From the NCBI GenBank assembly GCA_001804285.1, contig MHFR01000068.1, positions 167,230-219,935 on the forward strand: a stretch of 52,706 bases of DNA, written 5' to 3'. A program made the position numbers and the translations under genes. The stretch comes from Candidatus Danuiimicrobium aquiferis (GTDB lineage Bacteria > Omnitrophota > Omnitrophia > Omnitrophales > Danuiimicrobiaceae). Of this stretch, positions 1-12,600 are shown one piece after another. The notes beneath the pieces are model-generated. The model was not told where the DNA came from, ran no database searches, and saw nothing but the letters and a program-made list of their open reading frames with translations. Within the stretch, counting starts at the first letter, position 1, and every line of letters begins with the position of its first letter.

Positions 1-640
1 CAGGCTGAAGATGAGAATGGGGCTAAATGGATCATTAAGATTGTAGATTCCTACGAATATAAAAAAACTGTGCAAGCGACGATTGGCCGCGGGTATATCC
101 GCGATGCAGACACTTATAACCATTTGACCGGCTTGATGGTTGTTAAATATTACCCCAATAATTTAAAAAATTATTTGGAGAAAGCAGATAGCCTTTTAGA
201 CGTGCTTGACCGTTTTATTGAAATATCGCGAGAGATCGGCCAGTTTAACAGCTTAGGCCTGATCCACCGGGATGGTTTTTTGAATCATGTTATGCTCGAT
301 GAGAACGGCAAGGTTATTTTTATCGACTATGGAATGGCGGAGGACGCGGAAGAAACAACGGCTCATGTGGATACGATGATTCTTGGGCTTGTTATGCACC
401 GCGTCTTTTACGGGGTTCGGAAATGGGTGCCTCTTGATTATCGCTTTTCGAATGTTTCGGGCGGGCCGGAGTTGGAACAAGATCCTATTATTCCGATGGA
501 ATTGAGCGAGGTTGTTGAAAAAGCCGTCCGCCGTGAATATTCATCGGCTTCCGAAATGACCGAAAGTTTAATGAGGGTGCGTAAGATCATTGAGGCTCAT
601 GACGAACAGTTGAGAGAATTACTGAAACAAGAAAGTATTC
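1..640 (+). other. Domain: atypical protein-kinase-like
   Basis: A WIIKI stretch just before position 70 could supply the N-lobe lysine. HRDG at 265-276 and IDYG at 322-333 correspond to the catalytic-loop HRD and to DFG of protein kinases. Two catalytic-loop positions differ from the norm: the Lys two residues after the Asp is Phe, and the Asn five residues after is His, with Asn one place earlier. The fold assignment is reasonable. Activity is doubtful, and a Kdo-kinase or ABC1-type relative is also possible. Confidence 0.6.
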
Positions 641-3600
641 GAGATTTGTTCCGGGCCGGGCGAGTGCATCACCGCAAAAGGATTTCGCAGATGAAACGTC
701 CTGTGAGTGCTTCCGACGTTGCAGCGGCAATGCGCCGAATGCATTACCAGCTGAATATTCCGGAATCTGCACGTAAGCAATTAATAGAAAGGCTGCCGGC
801 GGAGTTGTTGACGCGAGAGGAAATTAATCTATTTTTTGATGAACAAAATCGACATTACAAAACTGTCCGCGTTGTTCATCGGCCATTTTTTAATCGCGGA
901 AACAGAAGAACGGCGAATTTAATCCGGGATATGCATGCGCGTGGTCCTGCGAAAGCATTCGACTGGAACCGTTTTAAAAATTATTGGGGAACGAGAGGAA
1001 AAGGGGAATATGCCGGAAGAGGATTGTGGGCTTACTTCGCGGATTATCCAGAAGCAGAGCCTTGGCGGATCAAATTGGATTTAATATTTAGCGGAGATAC
1101 GTTGAGCGTGCCTATTGCGACCTATCAAGATGCGGTTCGTGCGGTATCACAGTTTGTGGCTGACCATGACGCTTTTGGGATCGGATCCGAAGCTGAAGTC
1201 GGCGGCTATATTTTTGATTTATTATTGTCAATTTATGAAGTGGATGCCTTGAAATATCCGTGGGGATTGTTGATTAAAACTCCGAATGCAATACAAAAAA
1301 TTAACATGGGGCGTTCAGAGGTTCGTTCTGGTTCTTCTGGAAAAAGCCAGTGGTTCGGGTTGCTTTCAGAGAATGTTCTTCCTTCGGATTGGATTCATTT
1401 GCCGATTTATGTTCAAGAGGATTTGCAAGCCGCGAGGAGGGTTCTGCCATTTTATATTGCTCAAATCGGTGCGATTCATCGGGTTATTCCAGTAACAGGA
1501 GGCCGAGGGCCGCACGGTAAGACATTGATGGTCGAATCCGACGGCGGAATTTATTATTTGAAACCGCTAACCAATAAGTTATTCCCGGACTTGTCTGTTC
1601 AGGAAATAGCAAGATTCGATATTTCCGTTTTACGTCACAAGATCAGTATGGCCCCGGGAATTGTTCCATCAGCCAAACTTGAGGGGATCAGTGAGCCGGA
1701 AGATCCGTATTTTGTTTTAGATCGTAATGGGAAAGCATATATTCTTTGGAATCAGGCGCGCGGTGTTCCGCTCAATCAAGCTGATGATTTTTCTGCTATG
1801 ACAGAAACGCGATTCGTCGATTATGTGAAGACGTTGGCGAAATTGAGGAAAGCATTCCGTCAGATTAAACCATCCGGAAAAAAACAGGGTCCGGCGGCGA
1901 TTGATTTAACTGAAAAACGGGAAAAACTTGATGCCTTAAAGACATTTTTGTTGCGGAAAATAGACCCGCTCACTCGCGCCGAAAAACTCTTTTTGCAGCA
2001 TGCCGATTTTATACAGCAACAAATTAGTTTAACGGAACATCATCTATCGCCGGAGAATCTTTATCGGCTTCCTTTCGGTTTGATTCATGGTGATTATCAT
2101 TTCCGGAATGTGACCTTTGACGGTGATCGTGTGGAAAATGTGCTTGATTGGGACCACTTGCGTCAGGATTATTTGATTCTGGATTTATTTAATGGATTAT
2201 TTCCGACAAAAGGGACGGACGGAGTTTCATATAATCTCGACGGTCTTAAAAAAGCGATTCAAGTCTTCAATCAAGAAGAACCGCTGGCCGGTCATGAGCT
2301 TGAACTTATTCCGGAAATGGCGAGATTTTCACTTTTGCAGAAGGTGCTAACATTTGTGGGCGGATTGCCGGAGGAACGATTAGTAGACCATGGGGAAATC
2401 GGCCCACTCAACACCAGAGCTTTGCAGGCCATGGATCAAAATCCGAAAACATTTCAGTGGATGTCGAATACGATCGCGGCTCTCCGAGATTTGGATCAAT
2501 TGATTCGGAAGGGGGGACTGGACGCAACTTTCTTTTTGAATTTGAAGTCACAAGCCAGAGCTGAAGCGCGCGAAGAGAAGCGTATAGTGCCCAGCGTAGA
2601 GCGTATAGAAATGGATATTCTAAACGCTAAACGCTCCACGCTATCCGTTAAACAGAGGTCTGAAGCGCGCAACAAAATAGGTTTAAAGTTAAATGCTCCT
2701 GCTTTGTTGTCTATTCCTTTGCTGCGATGGATTCTGACCTCCGGGTTTATCACACCCGAAGAAATGAAAACGATTCTAATGTCCGATCGGGCGAAACGTT
2801 TAAACCATAAGCAAATATTCCTCTATTATTTATTTACAGATCAGGAACTTGAGGCGCTTGCAACGTGGTCGCGGAAACATCCGGAAGACGGTAAAGCGCT
2901 TGGAAATTATAAGAGTGTTGAAAACGCGTTTATCCCATTGCTTGAATTTTTGCGGCGGGATCCCTTTTTTATTCGGAAACGCGATCAAATTTTTGCTGCG
3001 GCCAAACTACTTCTTCCCGATGCCGATAAAACACGTTCCATCTTTTTAAGCAAGTTGAAAACCGGTCCAAGAGGAGCGCTTGTATCAAACGGAGAAATCC
3101 ATCGAGCGGTTAAGCGCGGCGCTAATTTTGTAGATGACAGGGTGAGAGAAACAACATTGATTGTTTCAACAGTCGTTCGCCGAATGGGAGATAAAAAACC
3201 CTCTCGTGCGCTCATTTGGCAAGCAGCCAGAGCTGAAAAAACAACTGCCGGTCTTGAATTGATAGAAATAAGAGAAAGTATTGAACGGAATTTGAAACGT
3301 CCTAAAAAGGAAAAAGAAAGGGGTGTGAAAGAAACGGATCTGTTATTGAGGAAAATGGGGCTCACTCATCAGCAAATAGAAACATTGAAACAACAATCAA
3401 AAACGAAAACGGCGAAAACCACGGTGGCGGACAAGGCAAAACAGAAAAAGAGCGAAAGCGAAATTCTCCTGCCGATTGTTCCTGATTCGGGAAAAGAGCC
3501 TCCTGAAGTCGAAGTGCCGGAAGTGGTGATGGGCATGGCGGAGGGCGAAAGAAAAGCTGAGATCGGTGAAGAAAATGCAAAGATACCCTTTTTAAGAAAT

Positions 3601-6600
3601 TTTGCCAGGCGACTCGGACGTGATTTCTTACAAAGCTTATTACCGAAGACGGTCGGAGCTCGAATTAAAGCGGTAAGAGAGAAAAGGGAAATGACTTTGG
3701 AGCAGCTCTCGGGCATCACAAGCATTTCTGTTGATACTTTGGAAAAGATAGAAGACGGCAATGTGTTACCTAAGATAGCCAATCATTTATTATTGATTGC
3801 GATGGCACTCGAGCTCGATCCTATTTATATCATTGTCGGGCTTCCGCTTGAAGAAGCGATGAAAAAGGCAGAAGGTCTTTGGCGGCAACTTTATTGGCTC
3901 CGAATCCGCTATGGATTCTCACAGGAGGAACTCGGCCAGGCGTTTCTGGAGGCCGGGATTAAATTTGAAACGGAAAACATAGATCATCTTCACAGCACGA
4001 TTTCGCATTGGGAACGCAAGCCGGACGAGAAACACAAAGCCGCTACTTTTCCCGTTGGGAAAATGCGCCAGATTGCTAAATTTTATCAGGCTGAAGATTT
4101 ATTGAAAGATGCCATTGAAAAAGATTTAACCTGGGAATCTAATCTGACGAGGGGAAGAAAACCTAAAAGCGGATCAAAAACCGAAAGTTTGAAAAAGCCT
4201 TCTAAAAAAGAAGAAGCCTTAAAAATAGCAGAAGCCAATAAAATCAAAAAAGAACGCCTGATGCTCGCGAGAAAAAAAATAGAAAAAACAATTGATAGCT
4301 CGCTTGCGCGAAACCGGGTTGGACAGGCTGATCGGGCATTGAAAAAATATGCAAAGAAAGATCCGGACTTTAAAAAACTGCCTCGGCTAAAAAAGAAAAT
4401 AGAAGATGCAAAAAAACTTCAGAAAGCGAAGCGTTTAATCAGGCGGGATCGTCTTCGCGGGGCTTCCGGAATGTTGAGTTCTTTGCGGAGGGAGCCTGCC
4501 GTAAAAAAAGAAGTGGCAGCATTGCTGAAAGCGATTGACATAAAAATAAAGGAACGACAACAAGCGGTTGTTCCGGAAAAAGTTTTGAATGTGCGGGAGG
4601 TGGAGAGACAAGCCAGAGCGTTCGAATCTTCCGGACGAGTTGAAGACGCTTTGGCGTTATTGAAAACGGCAAAAAAAGAACGGCCCGATTCTCAAAAGTT
4701 GGTGACATTGGAGAATCAAATGCGGGTGAGAATGAAATCTGCGGAAATTGGGGAGAATATTGCGCAAGGTCTTGGGGCCGCAGCTGCCAACGGACTGCGT
4801 TCGTTGCGAAGGATACCTGGAGCAGAAAATGAAGTGGTGCGGTTGCGGTTAGCGCTTAATACAAAACGGGTCGAGATGATTGAGAATATGATTGAACAGG
4901 ATCGACTTTCCGATGCGTTTAAAGCGCTTGATGTATTCCGGCAGGAGCCGACGGCAAAAGCGGAAATAGCAGGATTGAGGAGAAAAATACAGCAAGCGAA
5001 AGGTGTAAAACGAAGTGCTGTACAAAGAGAGAGAAAAAAGAAAGAAGCGCCGGTCGAAGTTGAGACTCCGGAAGAAATTATAAAAGTAGCGGATGTGCGG
5101 GATGAGGTTAATGCATTGATTGCTGAAAAAGACTTTGATCAAGCGGCAGCCGTATTGAAGGAAGCCAGTCGGAAACGTCCGGATTCAAAAGTGTTGCTTA
5201 ATCTGAAAGTAAAAATTAAACAAGCAAAGGCCGAAGCGGCCAGGAAAGCAGCGCAAGCTGTTCGAGATGCGAAAAGGAAAGAGCGCGAACAAAAGCTTGC
5301 CAAGGATATTGTATCGGTTCAATCATTCATTGATCAGAAAAAATTCGGCAGAGCAAGAACAAAGCTTAATCTTGCAAAAGATAAAAATGGGAAGAATCCT
5401 CAGTTTGACCGGTTGGAAACGGTGATTGAATTCGAAGAGGGAATCTATGAAGTTGAAATATTGATTGCCCAAAAGCGTTCTGTGGATGCCTCAAAAGCAT
5501 TAAGACGGTTAAGAGAAATTCGATTATCAGGTGCAAAGCAACGGTTGGATGAATTGGCGGAGCGCATCGAAAAAATAATGCCTCCAAAGCCTGTTCCTCA
5601 GCCCAAAGCCAAAGCGTTGCCTGTTGAGGAAGCTCCGGCCGTTCCTTTAAAAGCTGCTCCAAGAAAAGGTAAAGCTGTCTCTCAAGTGATAGAGGCAACC
5701 ATTCCGCTTGAAACAGCGCCTGCAGCCGCGGCGGTGGCGGTGGGGACACCTATAGTAGAAACCGCTCCTAACCCGCCTGAAGCTGCCGCCGTATTGCCAG
5801 AGCCGGCAGAAATGCAATCCAGGCCGGAGAAACCAGCTCGAAGTCGAGCGAAAACCGATCGGCAAACGGGACCTGCGACAACGGCTGTTGACGATGATGC
5901 TGAAAAGTTCCGCGCCGCTGTTGCAAAGATAGAAGATGATATTAATAAAGATAAGCTTGAGGCGGCTATAGCGCACGTTAGAAAATTAAATCTCCAAGGG
6001 ATTAACGGAAGACGTTTGATCGCTAAAGAAGTAAAAGTCGTAGACCGGTTGCAACGTTTAATTACGGTTAGAAAGAAAATGGCGAAAGTCAAAACAGCGA
6101 TTGGGCATGTCCAATTATTGATTTATCGAGAGAAATATCCGGAAGCTCATGACGAAATTGATCAAGTTTTTGCTTCGTTACGATTGCTTGAGAAGGCGAA
6201 AGTGTATGAAGCGGAGATTTCGGAATTGAATGAAACGTTGAAAGCTCAAAACAATAATTTGTATAAAAAAGAAAAGCTGCCGGTAGTCCGTGCGCTTCTT
6301 CAACAAGCAGATTTCGGAGCAGCCGAAAAAATAATAACAGAATTAAAGCGAAAACTTCCCGAAGATCCCGAGATCGCACGATTGGAATCTGAACCAAAAA
6401 GAGCGAAATCAATTTCTGCTTTTGATCAATTACTGAATGGGGTTCATGAGTTCATTCGGTTGGGCTTTGCGGATGACGCAGCACAGGCTTTGAGCGAATT
6501 AATAAAGGCACACCCGGATTTCGAAAGCTCACCCCAAGTTTTACGATTAAAGAAAGAAATCGGCGAATTAGAACGGTTGAAAGCGGAAAGGGAAACCTCT

Positions 6601-9600
6601 CCTGAGGGCCGGTTAGCGAATCAAATTGAAGCAGTCCTTTATGGGGGTGAAGACGATGCGATTGAAGCGGCGGGTGAACTTTTAAATAAATTAAGAGCGC
6701 TTAATCCTAAATCAAAAGATATCGCGCTATTAAAACGGAAAATCGAACGGCAAAAGGATTTTTCAGATGCCGTTCTTAAGGCGAGAGCTATACAAAAGGA
6801 TATCGAAATTTTGTTCGATGAGGCGACACTTAACGATGCGCGTGAGAAGCTTTTGAAAAGAATTGCAGAGGTTGCGGTTATTCATCCGGTGAAAGGCGAG
6901 GAGCTGAAGAGAAAACTTGATAAAGCGACAAAGGAAATAAATCCTGATTTTGATATCAATGACGCAAAACGCGCCGAAGCGCACCACAAGCAAGATAGTT
7001 CCAAGGAATTATTAACCACAGGGCGCAAGAGTCCTCGCGATGCACAAGGGGATCGAGCGAGGGCCGAAGCGCGCAACAATGACAATAGTGCCGCAAAAAC
7101 GGGGACAGGTTCTGGTTTCACCGACACAGAACCTGTCCCCGTTTTTGTAACTTTGAACTCGGAACTCGAAACTACCGCCAAAGGCGGACGTGCCGAAGCG
7201 CGCAATATTAAAGATAGCTCCAGGGGATTATTAACCGAAGTGCACGAGAGTACTTTGAATGTTTCGGATGAAACATTCAAACGTGCCGAAGCGCGCCAGG
7301 TTGACCCGCTCAATCCGCTAACAGAGGAATTGCCACCGGAGATACGAGTGCGTCTGGATGCGAAAGTCCTTCAATCCAAAGAGTATATCCGCACGCTTGC
7401 TGAAATGCTCCGTCAGCAGAAAACCGGCAAAAAGCTGTTAGTCGGAATTACGTATGCCATGTATGGCGAACACGAAAGAATTTTAACAAAAGCTGAACAT
7501 GAAAATGGGGAAGATTTCTTCAGGATTAAAATTGCACAGATTAAAGATCTTTTTGATTCTGTTTCGGATGTGATTGATTGGCGATTGATTGTGGTAGATG
7601 ACGGGGATCCCCATGGATCGGGATATATTGCGGAAAACATTTTAGACGAAGAGCAATATAAAGATCTGAAAAAAACCGGTCAGGTTCAAGTCCGTTTTCT
7701 TGCGAAAGAAAAAGGAGAGGCGTTTGCCAATGCAAGCCGGAAGGGCGGCGCGATTTTATATGGATTGGAGGAATTGGTAAAACAAGGATCCGATTATGTG
7801 ATTTACACGGATGCCGATCTTTCTACGGATTTGCGGCAAATCGGCCTACTGCTCGAGCCGCTTGCTGAGGACCGGGCAGATGTGGTGGCAGGATCGCGGC
7901 AGAAGTCCGGGTCGGTTGTTTATGGGAGGACTGCATTTTCTCAGCTTGAAAGCAAAGTGTATAACACGGGTGTCCGTCTTGCGCTTCCCATCGGGCCTAT
8001 TTTAGACACACAAGCCGGATTCAAAGGATTCCGGAAATCGGTCTTGGAAACGATCTTGCCGATTGCACGGGATGTGCGGTTTTCATTCGATACGGAATTG
8101 CTGTTGCTTGCCAAGATAAATAATTTCCGCTTGTTCGAAACCGGAATCGGATGGATCGGGTCTCGGGAAAGTTCCAATATTCGTTTATTGTCGGATCCCG
8201 CTAACATGGCAAAGGGAGTAATCAATCAACGGCTCGAACATTTGATCACCATTGGAAATAGCCCGAACCCGAAAAGCGTCGTGCGATCCGAAGCGCACCA
8301 CAAGCAAGATAGTTCCACAAAAACGGGGACAGGTTCTGGTTTCGCTGACGCAGAACCTGTCCCCGTTTTTGCGAAGCTGGATGGAAGAAGTGAACTTCAA
8401 ACTTTAAACTCGAAACACGAAACTCCCGCTGGAGGCGGGCGGGCCGAAGTTCGCAGTGATTTAAGGAAAAAGGCTTTAGCTATTTCGTTGAAGAAAGAAG
8501 ATTTCGCGAAAATAACAAAAGACCAGATGACCATCCTCAAAGCTGCGGAAGAAGCCGTTCATTTATATTCAAATGACGAAAGGCCTTTGAATAACGAAAA
8601 GCAACCGGGAGCGTTATTGGAAGTCGGAAATGTGGATCGTGCGGTTGTGATTAGCGATTTGCATGGCAGGACGGACCATTTCCGTGAAATCATGAAAGCG
8701 ATCGGCGGTGAAAACTTTTTTAAGAAAAAACCGAATCAGCATTTATTCCTGGAAGGTGACTTCTTGCATCCGGCGGACGCAGACAAAGTGGATGATCCGG
8801 AAGCGTATCTCGAATCCCTTCGTACGTTACTGGTGGTGCTGCAGTGGAAAATTTTATTTCCAACACAAGTTCATTTAATCCCGGGAAACCATGACAATTT
8901 ATATTCCGTGATTGACGTTCAGCAGGAGAAGGTTTTTACGGATCAGGACGAGATGTTCAAAAAAGCAATTTCCGGACGCTTTAAAAACGAAGATGGTCCG
9001 GCGATTTTAATTGAAATTACGCGAGTCATGAAAGGGCTGCCGCTCATGATGACGGCAACGGATTCAAAAGGTGAAAATAAAATTGCGCTTATTCATGGAA
9101 GCGCCGACCGGCGTTATGAGACGAAGCAGGATGTGATCAACGTTAAACTGAAGCCGGGTGAGACCAGTGTCATTATGGACAAACGGTATGATCCAAAAGA
9201 TACCGCGCAGTTAATCGCTGTGTTGGGTGCGAAATTTTTGCTTTCGGGTCATACCAAGCCTGCCGTGATCGAGATTAAATATCCCAAGCTTCGCCAAGTG
9301 ATGATCGGGGCAAATCAGGTTATAGTTGTCAACGGCCGGCATGTCATTTTTGATTCATCCGGCCATCCGAATTATTTTGATATCTCCATGCAAAGTGCCG
9401 CTCATTTTAATCATGCTGTTGAATTTGCCGAGCAATTCATTCAACCCAAGAGCCCATTTGAGCAATCCATCGAAAATCTAAGGCGATATCTTCGCGGCGA
9501 GAAAACAGATCTTTCCGGTGAGGCAATGACGGCGACGATGGTAAGCGGTTATTTGGAAAAGCTCAAGCAAACCGAGGAATATTCGGAAGTATTCGACCAT

Positions 9601-12600
9601 TTTATGGATCAGGCGTTCGATCAAATTCTCTCGTCAGAAGAATTGCTCGAGTTGTTTCACGAATTCTGGAGCATCGCGCCGGAAGATAAGAAAGTGGGCG
9701 GGGGATCGGCTTTGATGCGTTTTCGAGGGGGAGTTCCGGCGGATTATCAGAATGATCAATTTCAAATGTGGTGGATTGTCGCAAATGCAATTCACCCAAC
9801 CGGCAAACAGGATGTCATCGGGCAGATTGCAGAGAAATATCGTGAGAAAATTCAAGCGCTAATCAAGCAAACAGCAAAAGAACTCGAAGAGCCGGCTCTC
9901 CAGTCGAAATTGGCGGTGTCGGGATTTGAACATGAGATCAAATTGGTTTTAACCGGTCGTGATGATAAGAAGTTTCCATTTCTTGGGCATAAAGACTGGA
10001 ATGATCCCATGCAGGCGGCGGTTCGCGCTTATCAAGTACGTCTTGAACCTCTTGTGACGCCAAAACCTGCTCCTGTTTCTGAACGTGCGGATGCGGTCAA
10101 ACCGACCGCAAGCGGACGGGAAGAAGACGAATTAGACCGGGCCTTGTTGCAGAGTGCGCTCTCTACTGCGCTCGCAGCTCCGGTTGCGAGTGCGGCGGCG
10201 GGGAAGCCAGACATTAAAGTTGCAAAACCAGCGCCCAAACCGGTGGTTAAGAAAGTTGTCGAACAACCTCTGCCGGAAATCTCAGAGCATCTCGGACAGA
10301 AAAAAGAACAGGAAGATCGGCACGTTTCGGTCCGGATTCATGCCGGGGATATCGAAGGAGTTCTGACGGCGGTGATGGATGGAAGCCAGGGTTTTCAAGC
10401 GGCACAAATCGTGAAGGATAATATCGAGCGCCAATTCATTAAGGCGATGCAGGAAAGTAAAGGTGACGCGGAAAAAGCGTTTGTGGTTTTGTTTCAAGTA
10501 CTTGATGAATTAACGAAAGATGAAAATTCCGGCACGACGGTTGCGGTGACTTATATTCCGAAAGGAAATCAAAAGGTTTACTGGGCCGTTCTCGGTGATT
10601 CATTTGTGGCTGCTTATGACAAGGATAAAAAAGTCCGGATTTCTTCTCAGCACAATATCAAAACAAACCCAGCTGAACTGGAAGCAGCGCAAGCGCGCGG
10701 CGCACATTATTTGGAAAAACTGGGGGTAATCACAAAACTTGAGGCAAGCTGGCAAGCAGATCATAATAGGGGCGAAAATGTTAAGCCTTATGCGCTTCAT
10801 TTGTCCAGAGCGTTAGGATATAACGCATTGCGCAATATTTTAAACCACCAACCTGAGATTGGCGTTTGGGAACTTGGCGAGGGAAGCGTTGTCATTGTTG
10901 GATCTGATGGAAGTTTAGTTCCTGCCGACCAAACAACGAAAGAAATTGTAAGTAATTTATTTTCCCGCATTGTTCGAAGAAATGAAACGGCCGAGAAGCT
11001 TGTGACGGAGCGTGCTGTTGGGAAATATCACACGTCCGACAATGTGACGCTTGCGGTTTGGATAATGCCGAAACCCGCTGCAGAGGTGGAAGAATTGCTG
11101 GAAGAGCCGGTGGAAGTGTCCGAGGGTGAGCCTGATCAACCAGCAAGTTCTGAAACAGCCGAGGGCGAAACTCCGGCAGATGAATCATCCGAACTACCGC
11201 CTGTTTATGAAAAACCGGAAATCCAAATAGAAAAAGTGGAACTAAACAGGGGCATCGTTCATATTGAAATTAGCGCCGGTGAGTTGGGAACCTGGCGCTA
11301 TCAGCGAGAAACGAGTAATTGGTCCCAAACATTATTAGTGATTAACGAATACAAGGATAAGGCTGTAAGAGCCGTGGAAAAAAAGGCTGCTGGCCAGCCG
11401 ATTAATTGGCGTGCGGAAATGCCGGGAATTGTTGAAAAAATAGTCAAAGAAGTGATGCTGAAACCAATCCCGGAACCGGCGAGTAAAGATGGAAAACGTT
11501 CGGAAGTGAGGTTGCAAAAAGGGGACAGGCATATGACTCCTGTTGGGCAATTGCCTGTCCCCTTTTTGCGTCACAATAATGTCATCCTGAGCGAGCAAAG
11601 CGAGCCGAAGGATCTAAGGACAGAGACGATAACCGGAGATCCTTTGAGTCGTTCTTCGGACTCCCTCAGGATGGCGGGCAGTTCCAGGGCCGAGGCAAGA
11701 TCAATTATTGATAAGGACTTGGGATCTTTAGATCCGCTGAATTTAAAGAGTGTGTTATCGAAAGAATTTGGCGCGTTATCTGAAACGGATAAACTGCACC
11801 TTTCCGGAAAAACAGACTCGCCTGAAACATTAAAACAATGGCTTGCGATTGGATTCAGCGAAATTAGCGGTGTTGAGGAGGTTGCGAAAGTTTTAACGCA
11901 AGAAAATGCGCCCGAAAGTATTGTCTTCAATGATGACGCGCAATTCATCACTTTTTCGTATAAACGGAAGCCGAAATTGGGCCGCAATGTATTTGGATCC
12001 GTTGTGTTGATTCCCGAAAACGAGGATTCCTTTATGGGGTTGCGAAAATTATCGGGTGCAGAATCAGATTTAAGAATATGGCGGCATTATATTTTAAGAA
12101 AACAAGTTCATGTGGTAGGACTTTTGTATGGAATTCCGGATGAAGAAACAAAAGCAAGGATTCTTGAGCGTCTCGACCTGAAGTTGCCGTCAAAAATTGT
12201 GTCAGAAAATGAACTCGCTGAAATTAAACGCAAAGAACGGGCGGAGAAAGTAGGACTTGCTGCTGAAGCACAGAGAAAGCAACGGGAAGCAAAGCAGGTA
12301 CAGGATCGGCAGAAATTATTCGCACACAGAAAAACAGCGTTAGATACGAATTTAGCAGAAATATTTTCGAGCCAGTTATGGGTGAAATATGGTCGCTGGG
12401 ATAAGGACATTCAAATTCCGGAATCGGAGCCCGATGAGCAAGTCGTCTTAACGATTCAGTCTCAAAAGCATCGCGAGCTCAGGGCCACAATCGAATTTCC
12501 GCTTTCTTCAACCAGAGCTTTTATCGAAAGTCAAATCCTGGAACAATTGAAGCCTGAAATTCAAACCATTGAGCGCAATAGATCGGAGAGAAATAAATAC

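Noticed and set aside
70-72. GTG as start of the giant gene
   Set aside because: The frame is open upstream to base 1, kinase-like sequence continues there, and no ribosome site precedes it.
7413-7640. Minus-strand frames opposite the glycosyltransferase domain
   Set aside because: Shadows of the plus-strand frame without motifs.
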